Positions 8,810 to 18,242 of a stretch of 64,000 bases of DNA are shown here, one piece after another; positions within the stretch are counted from its first letter, which is position 1; each line of letters starts with the position of its first letter. Both the position numbers and the translations under genes were made by a program. The DNA is from Diphasiastrum complanatum. Taxonomy: Eukaryota; Streptophyta; Lycopodiopsida; Lycopodiales; Lycopodiaceae. A model generated the notes under the pieces. The model was not told the origin of the DNA and made no database searches. It saw only the letters and a list, made by a program, of their open reading frames with translations. The stretch spans positions 25,879,391 to 25,943,390 of the forward strand of contig CM055107.1 in the NCBI GenBank assembly GCA_029204225.1. Direction: 5' to 3'.

Positions 8810-9640
8810 CTAGTAAGCAATCAAGACAAACACAGACAGAAGCTCTACCTGCGGAGGCTTGTTTTTCCTCATGGCTATGGCTAGGACCCGTGTCTTGGCC
8901 TTGGTTGTCTTAGCTCCAATATCAGGAGGTCCTTGGTCTTGCCCGCTTGACTCCTGATCCTGACTTATTGCCCTTGCTGCTTGTTGGCCTTGGTCCTGGC
9001 TTGTACTTGCCTGTGCAGCATCAAAAAGAGGTGGCATTGGAATCACCACTGAGGTTGGTTGGGCCTTCTTTTCCATAAATTGTTGACAAGCCTTGAGGGC
9101 TTGTTTGTCCTGGGCGAGCTCTTGAGAGAGTGGCCTTGAGTGCGGGTTCAGCTAACTAGACAAGTTTTTCGCTTTGTAGGGCTTGCACCTCCGCCCCCAG
9201 GCGTGTATTTTCTACTTCATAGATCTGGAGTTGCACCTGGAGGGGGGCAAGCCATTGGGACGCTTTAAACTGAAGCTCTCGCACCTTTGTGGAGGCATTT
9301 GTCAGCGCTTTGTAGAGGTTCTAGATATACTAGTTGAGGCCATCCTCTTTCTGTCACAGCTTTGTGATCTCCCGGTGCCCGTCTTGTTCGTGTTGTTGAG
9401 CAATTATGAGCTCTTGCTGCAGCTTCGTGATTTGGGCTCGCAATTGGGTGTTGTTCGTTGCCAAATGGAGTACCCAGTTGTCCAATGATGCCCCTGGCTG
9501 CTACCGCATCCTGGATGAATATTCCCAAGGCTTGGTAGGTCGTCGTTAAGTCTGTTGGAGCAGTCGGTACATTGGCACTTGCAGGGGCTTGTGTGTTGGT
9601 GGCCTCAACGACCTATATAGTGTCGTCGTCGTCGTCTTCA
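8810..9640 (-). pseudogene. Coiled-coil ORF downstream of gypsy gag-protease
   Basis: Read on the minus strand with a few stops and frame changes, the region gives an acidic EDDDDDTI start, a VVEATNTQAPASANVPTAP linker, and then a long heptad-like helix. Segments of the helix include NWVLHLATNNTQLRAQITKL, ASTKVRELQFKASQW and QIYEVENTRLGAEVQALQSE. A Gln/Pro-rich tail with QDQG repeats follows (9076-8810). It lies in the same direction just after the protease part of the Ty3/gypsy element. I recognise no enzymatic domain. It could be an extra structural ORF of the element. Confidence 0.5.
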
Positions 9641-9664
9641 ATGAGGTTCCTCGGTGATCTCTTG

Positions 9665-10916
9665 TCATCTAGGGCGGTGGGATCTACCCGATCTGGTAAT
9701 CTTTTGATTCTCCGTCATCTGAGTAGAGGATGACATTGTATTCGAGTTCATCCTGATTGACTTCAAGGAATCCAACACCTTAATTTTGCCGCTTTTTGTC
9801 ATCTCGATGGATTTGTCCTTGTTTTCCTTCTTCGAAACTGGTGTGACATTCGTTTCATGGTTGCGAATATCAACATCCACTGTAACTATAGCTTCTTCGG
9901 GTAGATTACTCCATCGAATCACCTGGTTGTAGCATTGCTTCACCTGGTTCTTCTTGTTCGCAGGTGCCCTTGGTGGATCTATCCTTGAAACTTTCGCCAT
10001 AGCAGATTTTTGCGGTGGTTGAGCTAGTACTCTCTTAATTCCATAATGATCTGGGTCCATGTGCTGTAGGACCTGCTCATCGGTCAGCTCAATCTCCTTG
10101 TTGTAAGTCAGAGCATGTTGCCAAAGGACTGAATCATCGTCCACTGGATTCTCAATAGATTCCGCTGACAACCATGCCACGTTTGTCATATTCACTCCAA
10201 ATGTAATTGGTGTGTCCATGGTGTAACACTTGGGTGAAAATGTGTTGGGTTCAAGATCTGATTCGTATTGACATGCTTGGGAGTCAATCATTGCTAATGC
10301 ATCCATCCATCTCATGACATCCGTCTCTGAATCGTAGTGACCACTCTTGTGCCTTGGCGATCATCGTGTGATCTGTCGTGGGTGATCCGTCATCAGCCTT
10401 GGGTGCAAGTGGTTTCACTGCCCATGTAGTTGGATCGACCTTTATAGTCTGTTCTCTGTTCTCAAAGGTGAGTTTCCCCGTACCCCAGTTGTGTACTACT
10501 TGCGTAGTCCTCAACCATGGTCTTTCCAGTAAAACACGGTATGCAAATGGAGATTCAGGTATATCCATTACTACAACGGTGATCACAAACTGCATGCCTG
10601 CTATTTTTACAGGGATATCGACAACCACACCCTTCAGTTTTACACAGGATTGATCCGCTAGCTTGATGGCAAATCTTGCTGGCTTCAATGCCTGTAGACC
10701 TCACTTTTGATACAAAGTAGTAAAGATCAAATTGACACCTGATCCTCCATCTACTATCGCTGCCTCATCCTCGAATATCTTGTATTTGATTGGCAGGGTG
10801 ATGTTGTGTTCCTCGCTTTCCCACGCTCCCCCGATGTGGAAGACGTTACTAGTCTCTTCATAGCCCATACAATATATGGTCTCAGGCCTACTGGCTCCGT
10901 GTCCGCTTTGGCCCAT
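9665..10916 (-). pseudogene. Ty3/gypsy aspartic protease and basic C-terminal region
   Basis: AAIVDGGSGVNLI at about 10780-10740 is the retropepsin active-site region typical of plant gypsy elements (D-G-G-S/A). Downstream, after a frame change at about 10690, GVVVDIPVKIAG and AYRVLLERPWLR match the flap and C-terminal part, where LLGRPWL is usual, and VVHNWGTGKL follows. A further 216-codon frame (10315-9665) ends in a basic IKVLDSLKSIR...SHRPR tail. Reverse transcriptase motifs are absent, which is unusual because pol normally follows directly. Confidence 0.75.
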
Positions 10917-11400
10917 TCAGCCAAAAGGCTTTTAGCTTGTGGCGCAATCCGTAGTAATTCCCCTAGGGATAAACTAACACGACTCACCAGTAGGCTTGTA
11001 AGTCTTTCAGTACGCGGTTCCTCGGGCTCCACCATGTGGAAAGGTGGTTCATGACGATGCAATCGATCCTTCTGATCAGTGCGCGATGGTGAGCCCGTTC
11101 ATGGTTCCCGTTCGCCATTAGCAGGAGGTTCCATAGGGTTGTCCTTTTCTTGCTCTTTTTCCTCTGCTTGTGTTCTCTATACCCAGTGCCGTATCTTCTG
11201 ATACTGTCTCCTTTCTTCCTTCACATTCGAATATGGTGCTGAAGTTGAGGGTTGGTCATCAGTGATCGATGGTGGTGGTGAGGGAGCCACTTCCTTCCTC
11301 TTATGTGTTCGTGTAACGGCTAACACAGGAGCATGGAAATGTTGTCTTTCCGGTGGCATCCCCGCTGGAACTGTTGCCCGTTGTATTGCAATGAAGTTCA
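10917..11400 (-). pseudogene. Gypsy gag-protease linker
   Basis: Minus-strand frames rich in Pro, Ser and Arg (for example KRKEVAPSPPPSITDDQPST) join the zinc-knuckle region to the protease. No separate domain is evident. Frame changes are present. Confidence 0.5.
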
Positions 11401-12650
11401 ATGCTGCGCTGTCCCAAGTCTCAATGGACAATTTTTTTAGTAGTGTCCATAACCGCATTCTCGACAAAAGGATGTATATTGTCTCTTGTAAGGACATTCA
11501 GCAATTCTGTGTCCTTTGCCACATCCATAGCAACCATAATTTCTTCCGTCTTGACACTGAGTTTGAGCTGCATAGGCCGCAACATATTCATTTATGGCAA
11601 GATCCATAAATTGTTCATTCGGCCCATACCCTTGCTACTGCTCAGGTTGAGGTGGTACTGGCATCTTTGGTTCTGCTGCTGTCAAGTTTACGTGGGCCAC
11701 TTGTTGATTGGCTGGCCCCGGTGGTGCAGGTAAGGCCATATGTTGTTGATTATTCGGTGCACCGTACCTCGGTGCCACATTTGGTGCCCCTTGATGATAT
11801 GGATAAGAAGTCTGATAAGGACTCATTTTCTGTTGGACAATCCGGGGGTTAAATGGGCAAAATGCCGTATCGTGCAATGTTGTATTGCACAAATGGCAAA
11901 TCTATGGGTCAGTCTCAGATTTTGCTTTAGGACTGGACACTTGTTCACTATATAGTTTTGTGTGCATATTGAACACCATACATTTTTGCATTAGGGATAC
12001 TGTAGTTGGTTTGGTTCCGAAAGATTGGGCGTTGTTGCTGCTGCTCCTTGTAAGGCTTAGTTCTGTGGATAGAGTGGAAGTAGTTGATGATGATGATGCT
12101 ATCGAGAGAGTAGGAGTATGGGTGGATGGATATTTGTCGTCTGACTCATCCTCTTCCTTGATGGCATTCTCCATAGCTTCTTGCAGAGTAGCGTACTGCT
12201 CCCGTCATTTCAATTATCTCCTGATACTGCGTGGTAACCCCGCAAGGAACCACATGATCACCGCATGATCGGGAGTTAGCGCTGCACTGCACTCGGATCA
12301 TAGATGCTTGACCCGCTCAATATAGTCCCTGACCCTTTCTCTTTTCCCCATCTTGACCTTGCTGAGCAGGAGAAACGGCTCTTCTAGGGACTTCCTTGGT
12401 TTAAAGTGCGTGATGAGAGCCGCTTTAGCCGCTTCCCAGGTGGATTTCTCTTCCTATGACAAATTGAAAAACCAATCTTGAGCCACCGCTACTAGTGACA
12501 TGGGGAACAACATCAACTTCTCTGCAGGTGTCCGATCGTCGTAGATTTCACAAGCTTGCTCGCAGATCTGGAAGCGGATGGAATCTGACGATCCATCATA
12601 TTTTGGTATCTCCATCCGAGGTGCCCTTCAGACTGCTTGCAAGGGAGTGA
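11401..12650 (-). pseudogene. Ty3/gypsy gag polyprotein
   Basis: The capsid-like region at about 12640-12200 reads IRFQICEQACEIY, then AEKLMLFPMSLVAVAQDWF, WEAAKAALITHFKP, and RERVRDYIERV, and ends DHAVMWFLAGLP. This is the retrotransposon gag domain found in plant Ty3 elements. A Ser/Thr-rich acidic stretch and a Pro/Gln-rich linker (11892-11635) follow. Two zinc knuckles come next: CYGCGKGHRIAEC (11494-11532) and CRECGYGHY-stop-KNC (11428-11466). Both have three rather than four residues between the second Cys and the His. Several stops show it is inactive. Confidence 0.8.
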
Positions 12651-12994
12651 CAGGTACAGGTTGACCCATTGGATCCATTGGCATTGGTTCCGGTTCTGCC
12701 TCTTGTTGCGCAGCTACTAATCTGGGAAGGTGTGGTGTTTGATTCGTTGTCCTTCTTGCTACTGATCGTACAGATTTTAGATTCATTCGATGGTGGGGTG
12801 TCCAAGATAGTTAAATCTTTCTTGTACAATGGGATGCACTCTGGATCTTAAGAATCTGATCAATCTGATTGGCCAGAAGTGAAATTCAGGCCCCTTATGG
12901 TGGTTTTCCTTGATAATTTTTTACTCCTTGCACTGATTGACCTGAGATTTCGACAATAGCTGGATCTGCTGTAGATCTTTCCATTGATCTAGTT
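12651..12994 (-). other. Gypsy gag N-terminal/leader junction
   Basis: Short minus-strand frames (Ser/Thr-rich, about 12829-12650) run into the non-coding leader. No confident gag start codon can be chosen. Confidence 0.35.
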
Positions 12995-13800
12995 TGCAAG
13001 GGTTCACTAGTGCGAGGGTTGGTTGTGCGAGGGTCCTTTAGCTGTTTTGCAAACAAAAAACCTTGATATCTTTCAGATCATTGGAAAGTAACTCTCGCAA
13101 GGATCACATGAACTGAATCTGGTCCGGATCTGACTCTAAAAATCTCTGCGAGAGTTAACTCTCGCAAGAAGTGAAAATTTCACTGTTTGCGAGGGTTCAA
13201 AACCACTAATTTGGCTTGATCTTCACCAATAATCGGTACTAACTCTCGCAGGCTTCATCACTAATAAAAATTGTCATTCTAGATTGATTGGAGTGGTCTA
13301 CGAGAGTTCTCTCTGAATGGATTTGCTGGATCTTCACTATTTAGTGATTTTTTGACACTTAAACCTAATTTTCTGCTCACTAGAATCAAAGTAACTCTCG
13401 CAGACTCTTCTATGTCCTGGTCTCACTGAGATGGAACTTCAGAATTCTCTGCAAGGGTTCTTGCCCACTAAAACTGAAAATTTTAGTGTCTGCGAGGGTT
13501 CCTTGGTATTTTTCCGTCTTTTTTTCACTAAGAACTCTCGCACAGGCACTTAGACAGTGAACTAACTCTTGCAAGCTTCTCTGTGTCCTGGTCTCACTGA
13601 GATGGAACTTCAGAGGGCTCTGCGAGAGTTCTGGTAAAAATTTACATTTTTTTGGATTTTTACAAGAGTTTTTTGAATTTTTTTATGGTTTTTCTCTGTC
13701 TTTCTGCAAGCTGCTTGGAACTAACTCTTGCAGGCTTCTATGCAGGTTTGGGACAGTACCCTGGAGCTGTTCTCAGTCGTGCGGGGGTTAACTCTCACCG
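12995..13800 (-). repeat. Gypsy leader with about 17 copies of an inverted decamer
   Basis: The decamer AACTCTCGCA or its reverse complement TGCGAGAGTT, or a close variant, occurs at 12995, 13011, 13025, 13090, 13147, 13157, 13188, 13241, 13299, 13393, 13450, 13491, 13533, 13564, 13621, 13723 and 13780. At 13147-13166 the two orientations abut to give the perfect palindrome TGCGAGAGTTAACTCTCGCA. From about 13240 the copies fall into diverged units of 150-170 bp, each with AACTCTCGCA, a roughly 50-bp spacer and TGCGAGAGTT. Units starting 13393 and 13564 also share GTCCTGGTCTCACTGAGATG. The location is between the PBS and gag. Confidence 0.85.
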
Positions 13801-14082
13801 GTTTTGGAGAAAACAAAATCTGATGAAAAGTTTGGCTCTTTTTCTCTCCAAAATGCAGATTGATGTGTTTTTTTTGTTTTTTTACTGGTTGATTTGGATT
13901 TCAAGCCCTTAGAGGCTATTCATGGCCTCCTCTACTCTCTCACACCTCCTTCGCTAGCTGTGAACAACCCAAACACAAAGAAATATAGAAAACTAACTCT
14001 AAACACCCAAAAATCTACTTAAAACTACTCCAAAAAAGCAAGAAATAGCTAAAATGCAGCTATATTAGTTAGTGGAAACCTA
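13801..14082 (-). other. Gypsy leader, remaining part next to the PBS
   Basis: Non-coding and A-rich in plus orientation. No decamer copies are seen here. Confidence 0.4.
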
Positions 14083-14100
14083 TCCTCGGCAACGGCGCCA
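14083..14100 (-). promoter_or_regulatory. Primer binding site of the minus-strand gypsy element
   Basis: On the minus strand the sequence is TGGCGCCGTTGCCGAGGA, one base after the LTR end. This TGGCGCCGTTGCC class of PBS is well known in plant Ty3/gypsy elements. Confidence 0.8.
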
Positions 14101-14101
14101 C

Positions 14102-14932
14102 TGTAGGATCGAAGATCTCGCATAGTAATAGTCCTCCCGCCTATCAACAAGGGTTTGAACACTGGATAGGTGCCTAACTATAAATAGATGCTACTTTTAG
14201 ATAGTTCTCTACTTTTTCTCTAACTCTATCACCACTAACACTACACACCCCTAACTCTACTCTACTAAACTAGCATTCATCATGATTTTGTGAAAGAGAA
14301 GAATAGAATAGAAGAGAGGAAGAGAGTAATGGAGAGAAGATGGAGAGAGAGAGAGAGAGTGATTGAGGGTGGAGGTTAGCTCAAGTGCTCCTTGTGCTTG
14401 CTAATGCAAAACTTTAACTATGGAAACCAAAAACTTGCAAACTTGAGAGCAAAAGGAAAACAAATCAAGCACACGAGCAAGTGGTGAATAGCAAGTGAGG
14501 ATGCTTCTCTCCAAAATTTAGTAGAGTTTCCTCCTTCTCATTAACCATCAAAATAGAGTACATGAGGTGCCTTTTATAAATGGGGAAGGCCCTTGCCCTA
14601 AAATACTATTGGCTAATATGTACACTAATCTTATCCATTCATCTTGGACCCAACTTGATCCAAAGATCTTAAAAAAGTACATTGGATTTCACATGATTCA
14701 TGTGAGTCTCCATTTGGACCCAACTTCAAAGAGTTGACACTAAGTCTCTAACTTAACTTTGGGCCTCAAGTTTTATTTTAATTACAAAAGGGCCCAAATC
14801 TATTATTCTATTTACAACTCAACTTGCATGCTCATTGGGCCATGGGCTTATACGCGTAGGATGCCACGCTCTCGCAACATATTTTATTAGCCGATATTAT
14901 TTATCTACAATATGTTGGGAATACCCCCAACA
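14102..14932 (-). repeat. 5' LTR of the minus-strand gypsy element (831 bp)
   Basis: On the minus strand it begins TGTTGGGGGTATTCCCAACA, itself an inverted repeat, and ends CCTACA, giving TG...CA termini. It is followed by a one-base spacer and the PBS. No partner 3' LTR is found at the other end (8.1-8.8 kb), so the element is truncated there. A short (GA)n run lies at 14341-14360. Confidence 0.75.
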
Positions 14933-15017
14933 TGGCACTGGAAAATTTTGTTGATTATTTAGGCATCACATGTGTCATGTTTGAGTTCAAAATGAGGCTA
15001 TTTCCTTCTTTACAATT

Positions 15018-15611
15018 GTGTCTTCCCTCCTAGAGAATATCCATGGAGGCTTTGGGAGGACATTTTATTCCCAATCGTTTGTGGCCATAAATCTATCATC
15101 TTTTCCATTTGGTATTTGGATTTTATATACCAAAAGACTAGCTCACCTAAATAACTTCGTGACACTCACATCTAACCACTCGTATGTAGTTTGCAAGTTT
15201 AGATGTAATACACAAGCTCGCAACTTTGACGTTTGTGCACCCTCATACAAAGGAGTGGATACCAAGCCACTCATCATTTCTTCTTTGCTTCTCAATGTGG
15301 CTTCAGGTGGACTTGTGAATAATGCATCCATCATGTCATCCATGCTACGTCATGATCATTTATTGCAAATGGCATATTCTCGTGCAATGTATTTTCTTGA
15401 AACATATCTTGGTGCAAGTCCACATATACACGTGCACACTCGTGCACTTCCATGTCTAGATCTTGCATGGCAACGTTCGGTTGAAGTTTTCGATGGTCAT
15501 GGGAATGCGAGTCATCATGGATTACAAAAACGAAAATTAACAATGGTCAAGTATAATAAAAAATCCTCTCTAATCATGAGGATTGCCAAGACATATAAGA
15601 TAAATGTCTAA
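15018..15611 (+). CDS. Unrecognised 197-codon ORF
   Basis: An open frame from ATG to TAA with no stop over 594 bp. It encodes a Ser/His/Leu-rich protein with a possible hydrophobic stretch near residues 25-40 and a basic C-terminus. I recognise no motif. Codon use and composition look like surrounding AT-rich DNA, so it may be a chance frame. It sits just outside the gypsy LTR. Confidence 0.25.
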   Translation: MSSLLENIHGGFGRTFYSQSFVAINLSSFPFGIWILYTKRLAHLNNFVTLTSNHSYVVCKFRCNTQARNFDVCAPSYKGVDTKPLIISSLLLNVASGGLVNNASIMSSMLRHDHLLQMAYSRAMYFLETYLGASPHIHVHTRALPCLDLAWQRSVEVFDGHGNASHHGLQKRKLTMVKYNKKSSLIMRIAKTYKINV

Positions 15612-15935
15612 TAATGAGCATTATTGTAAACATCAAATGTACTGAAAGATATGTAAACTCATTGATGAACCACTTCGGGCACAAACAATGTCTCCCTCTC
15701 AATCTGTCTGTACATGAGAATATGTGATATGGTAATACGCCATTCTTGTCGTAATACATGGTTCATGTATATGGGCATGCTATTCTCTGGTTTAGCTAGG
15801 CCTATGATCCAATATGTGATGGTCCAGCCTCATCTAGAGAAGAAAAATGTGAACTTGCCATTTGATGCTCATTTTCTTGCATTTTGATGGAGAAGAGCAA
15901 TGCTCATAGCACTAAAAAATGTTTCTGTTTTGCAT

Positions 15936-15937
<2 letters not shown>
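15612..15937. other. Intergenic DNA
   Basis: No gene or repeat recognised before the (CT)n tract. Confidence 0.25.

Positions 15938-15975
<38 letters not shown>
15938..15975. repeat. (TC)19 microsatellite
   Basis: Uninterrupted dinucleotide tract of 38 bp, read directly. Confidence 0.95.
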
Positions 15976-15978
<3 letters not shown>

Positions 15979-16373
15979 CCAGCACCTGTTGAGGGCCATG
16001 GCACCTGTTCTCTCTGTCTTTCTCTAACCCACAACGAGGGTGCTCACTTCCAAGGTGCTCCATCGCTGCTCAGGGTTCTCCATTTCCAGGGTGCCCCCCC
16101 TCAGATTTAGCACACGGAAATGTTGACGTAGTACGCCTTTGTCTTGTGCTTTTAAGGCTTGATGCCATTCTAAGTCCCAAGCGATGGCGAATCGGCAGCT
16201 TTGCTGCAATCATGCATAGGTCGCTTTTGTAATTGATGGCTACATCTTTGCTATTCTCGCGATATGAGATAACGGCGTTGTAGCAGCAAAGCAAAATTCC
16301 ACTTGACAGAAGTACCATAAGCTTGTGTACTGACATCTGAAGGGCGGGCTACTGCTGAGGTTTTTATTAGACA
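15976..16373. other. Non-coding, probable intron upstream of the CPBP exon
   Basis: No exon is recognised. It ends with TTTTTATTAGACAG, a plausible splice acceptor for the exon at 16374. Confidence 0.35.
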
Positions 16374-16544
16374 GGGATCTCATTGGCTTTGTCCAGCGAA
16401 GCAGCAAATGAGCGGGTTCTGAAATCCCTGGATCCTCTGGATTACGTAGTTATCTCTGTTTTACCTGGCATTAGTGAGGAGCTTCTTTTTCGTGGAGCTA
16501 TGATTCCATTATTTGGTATAGGCTGGAAAGGAGTCCTTCTGGTG
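16374..16544 (+). CDS. Exon of a CPBP-family (CAAX/Abi) intramembrane glutamic protease
   Basis: The exon reads LALSSEAANERVLKSL, DPLDYVVISVLP, then GISEELLFRGAMIPLFGIGW and KGVLLV. The EExxxR motif (EELLFR) is the catalytic signature of CPBP proteases, which are multi-pass membrane proteins; plant members are often in plastids. The flanks give an acceptor TTAGACAG| and a donor CTGGTG|GTAGAA. The following exon, expected to carry the GLLH motif, is not seen, and a LINE occupies the downstream intron. Either the gene has other exons outside the window, or this is an orphan exon. Confidence 0.75.
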
Positions 16545-16561
16545 GTAGAAACAAGGCCTTT

Positions 16562-16565
<4 letters not shown>

Positions 16566-16611
<46 letters not shown>
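16566..16611. repeat. (TC)23 microsatellite at the LINE 5' side
   Basis: Uninterrupted 46-bp TC tract between the CPBP exon and the LINE 5' region. Confidence 0.95.
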
Positions 16612-16613
<2 letters not shown>

Positions 16614-16734
16614 CCTAACCTTGCTATCCACATGAAACCAGCTACACCTCCCTCTCATCTCCCTCCTAATCCTTCTACTCCTCCTCCATTTGTGCTATAT
16701 AAGGTCTCACCTCCAACTATCCTTTGCTCTACTA

Positions 16735-17290
16735 TGTCGGAAGACGTTCATTATCATGTTGGGCAATTGTATGCATTATTTTTAGAAGTACAAAGAGAAA
16801 ATGCAACACTCAAATTGGAAGTTAAAAAATTGCACGATGAGATCAGCCAACTATGAACGCTATTACCATCACTACGGATCTTGCAGAAACTTCTAACAAG
16901 ATTTTCAGCTTTCATAAACAAGTGGAAGAGACGAAATCTTGGGCAGCATTGTTCAAAAAAGATAATGGTATGATAGATTTGCCTACGAATGTTTCGATTG
17001 ACTCAAAATTAGAAAGCATGTTTTCGGAGCAAGAGAAAAGAGCCAAAAAAGGCTCTTAATATTGGAGTGAGAGGCATCCCAAATGCTGGAAAACCTCTTG
17101 AGGAAGCTAAGGATTTACTTACCAATAAATTCTCACACTCAACTGAGGGATTTGAAATTGCTTAGAGAGCCAAGTATGATGAGAATATTTTATTTATCAG
17201 ATTCTGGTCTCTTGTACATCGTAATGTTGCCTTGAAACTTCGAGTCGAGCTGAAAGGCAAGCCACGATACTATGAACGCTCACTATAGGG
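16735..17290 (+). pseudogene. LINE ORF1-like protein
   Basis: MSEDVHYHVGQLYALFLEVQ and a Lys/Glu-rich heptad segment suggest a coiled coil. After a frame change at 16855 it continues to VEETKSWAALFKKDN and EKRAKKALNIGVRGIPNAG. That last string resembles the start of the RRM-like domain of L1 ORF1 (a VRGLPE-type motif), followed by ILFIRFWS. One TAG occurs near 17164 and another frame change near 17050. ORF1 proteins bind LINE RNA. Confidence 0.6.
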
Positions 17291-17330
17291 AATCGGGGCT
17301 CCCGGACATGGGAGCAATCCGAGATTCCCT

Positions 17331-18217
17331 ATGTCGCTTCGTATTGGCTTTTGGAACTGTAATGGCTTCTACTCTTCCTCTTCTGCAAGTGACTTGCAGT
17401 CCTATCTTGCTCGTACAGATATTTTACTGCTAGCAGAGACTCATGAGTCTCAATTTCGTCCTCTTCCTATGGTGACAGATTCCTCTTGGCACTCAAATTT
17501 AGACCATTCCTACGGGGGAAGACATCCAAAGGCTCAGGTGGGGGTGGCATGCTTATACAGGGACCGGTATAGTCATACTCCTAAGATGCTTAAGAAAGAT
17601 CCGTACGCATGTTTTATATGCTTACAATTAGTTGGGCATTCCTTAGGCTTGGCTAGAGATATCTTCCTAGTAGTATGTTATATTGCTCTTTAGAGTTCGA
17701 CATTTGCAGATTATGGTGGGGACCATTTTCAGGTTTTGTCAGAGGATATTTCCATCTTTTCTCCCTAGGGATATGTACTTTTGGCAGGTGACTTTAATGC
17801 ACGCACGGCCACTAGATAGACAGAATTTCATGCGATGACGGATTACCTCCAGCTTCATGTTTTGGATACAGATCTTGAGCGGACATCTCATGATGAGGCT
17901 ACCCCTTCTACTACATTTGGTGAGCAGCTACTCAGGATTTTCGAGGCAAATTCCGTGGTTATTCTGAACGGTTTATCACAGTGGCCAGATTCAGCAACAT
18001 TCACTTGTCATCCACATAGTGGCAGACATAGTGTGGTGGATTACTTCATCAGCTCACCAGCCTTGGTTCCTCTCATTCACAACTTTACCATTCTCTCTCC
18101 TACCCTTGCTGATCACTCGCTGCTCTTACTCTCTGTTGGCCAGACCTCTCCCCTTCCAATCATTCGACCCAAGACCACTACACCTCACTTTTCTTTTCGT
18201 ACACATCTCATCCCATG
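17331..18217 (+). pseudogene. LINE ORF2, APE-type endonuclease domain
   Basis: The frame starts MSLRIGFWNCNGFYSSS (the N of WNCNG is a catalytic Asn). It continues with DILLLAETH (the catalytic Glu) and VGVACLYRD, and after a stop at 17692 gives VLLAGDFNART (GDFNA motif). VDYFISSP and LADHSLLLL, the SDH-equivalent, follow near 18110. The order is that of L1-type APE endonucleases. Stops near 17692, 17767 and 17817 break it. Confidence 0.85.
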
Positions 18218-18242
18218 ATACATACTCACGCTCAACACTCTT

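Noticed and set aside
9183-9488. 101-codon plus-strand frame, and others at 10378-10653, 11262-11733 and 11885-12268
   Set aside because: They are antisense shadows of the minus-strand gypsy gag, protease and coiled-coil regions.
13147-13573. Regular short repeats resembling a CRISPR array
   Set aside because: Repeats are only 10 bp, occur in both orientations, are degenerate and lie in a plant retrotransposon leader; spacing and repeat length do not fit CRISPR.
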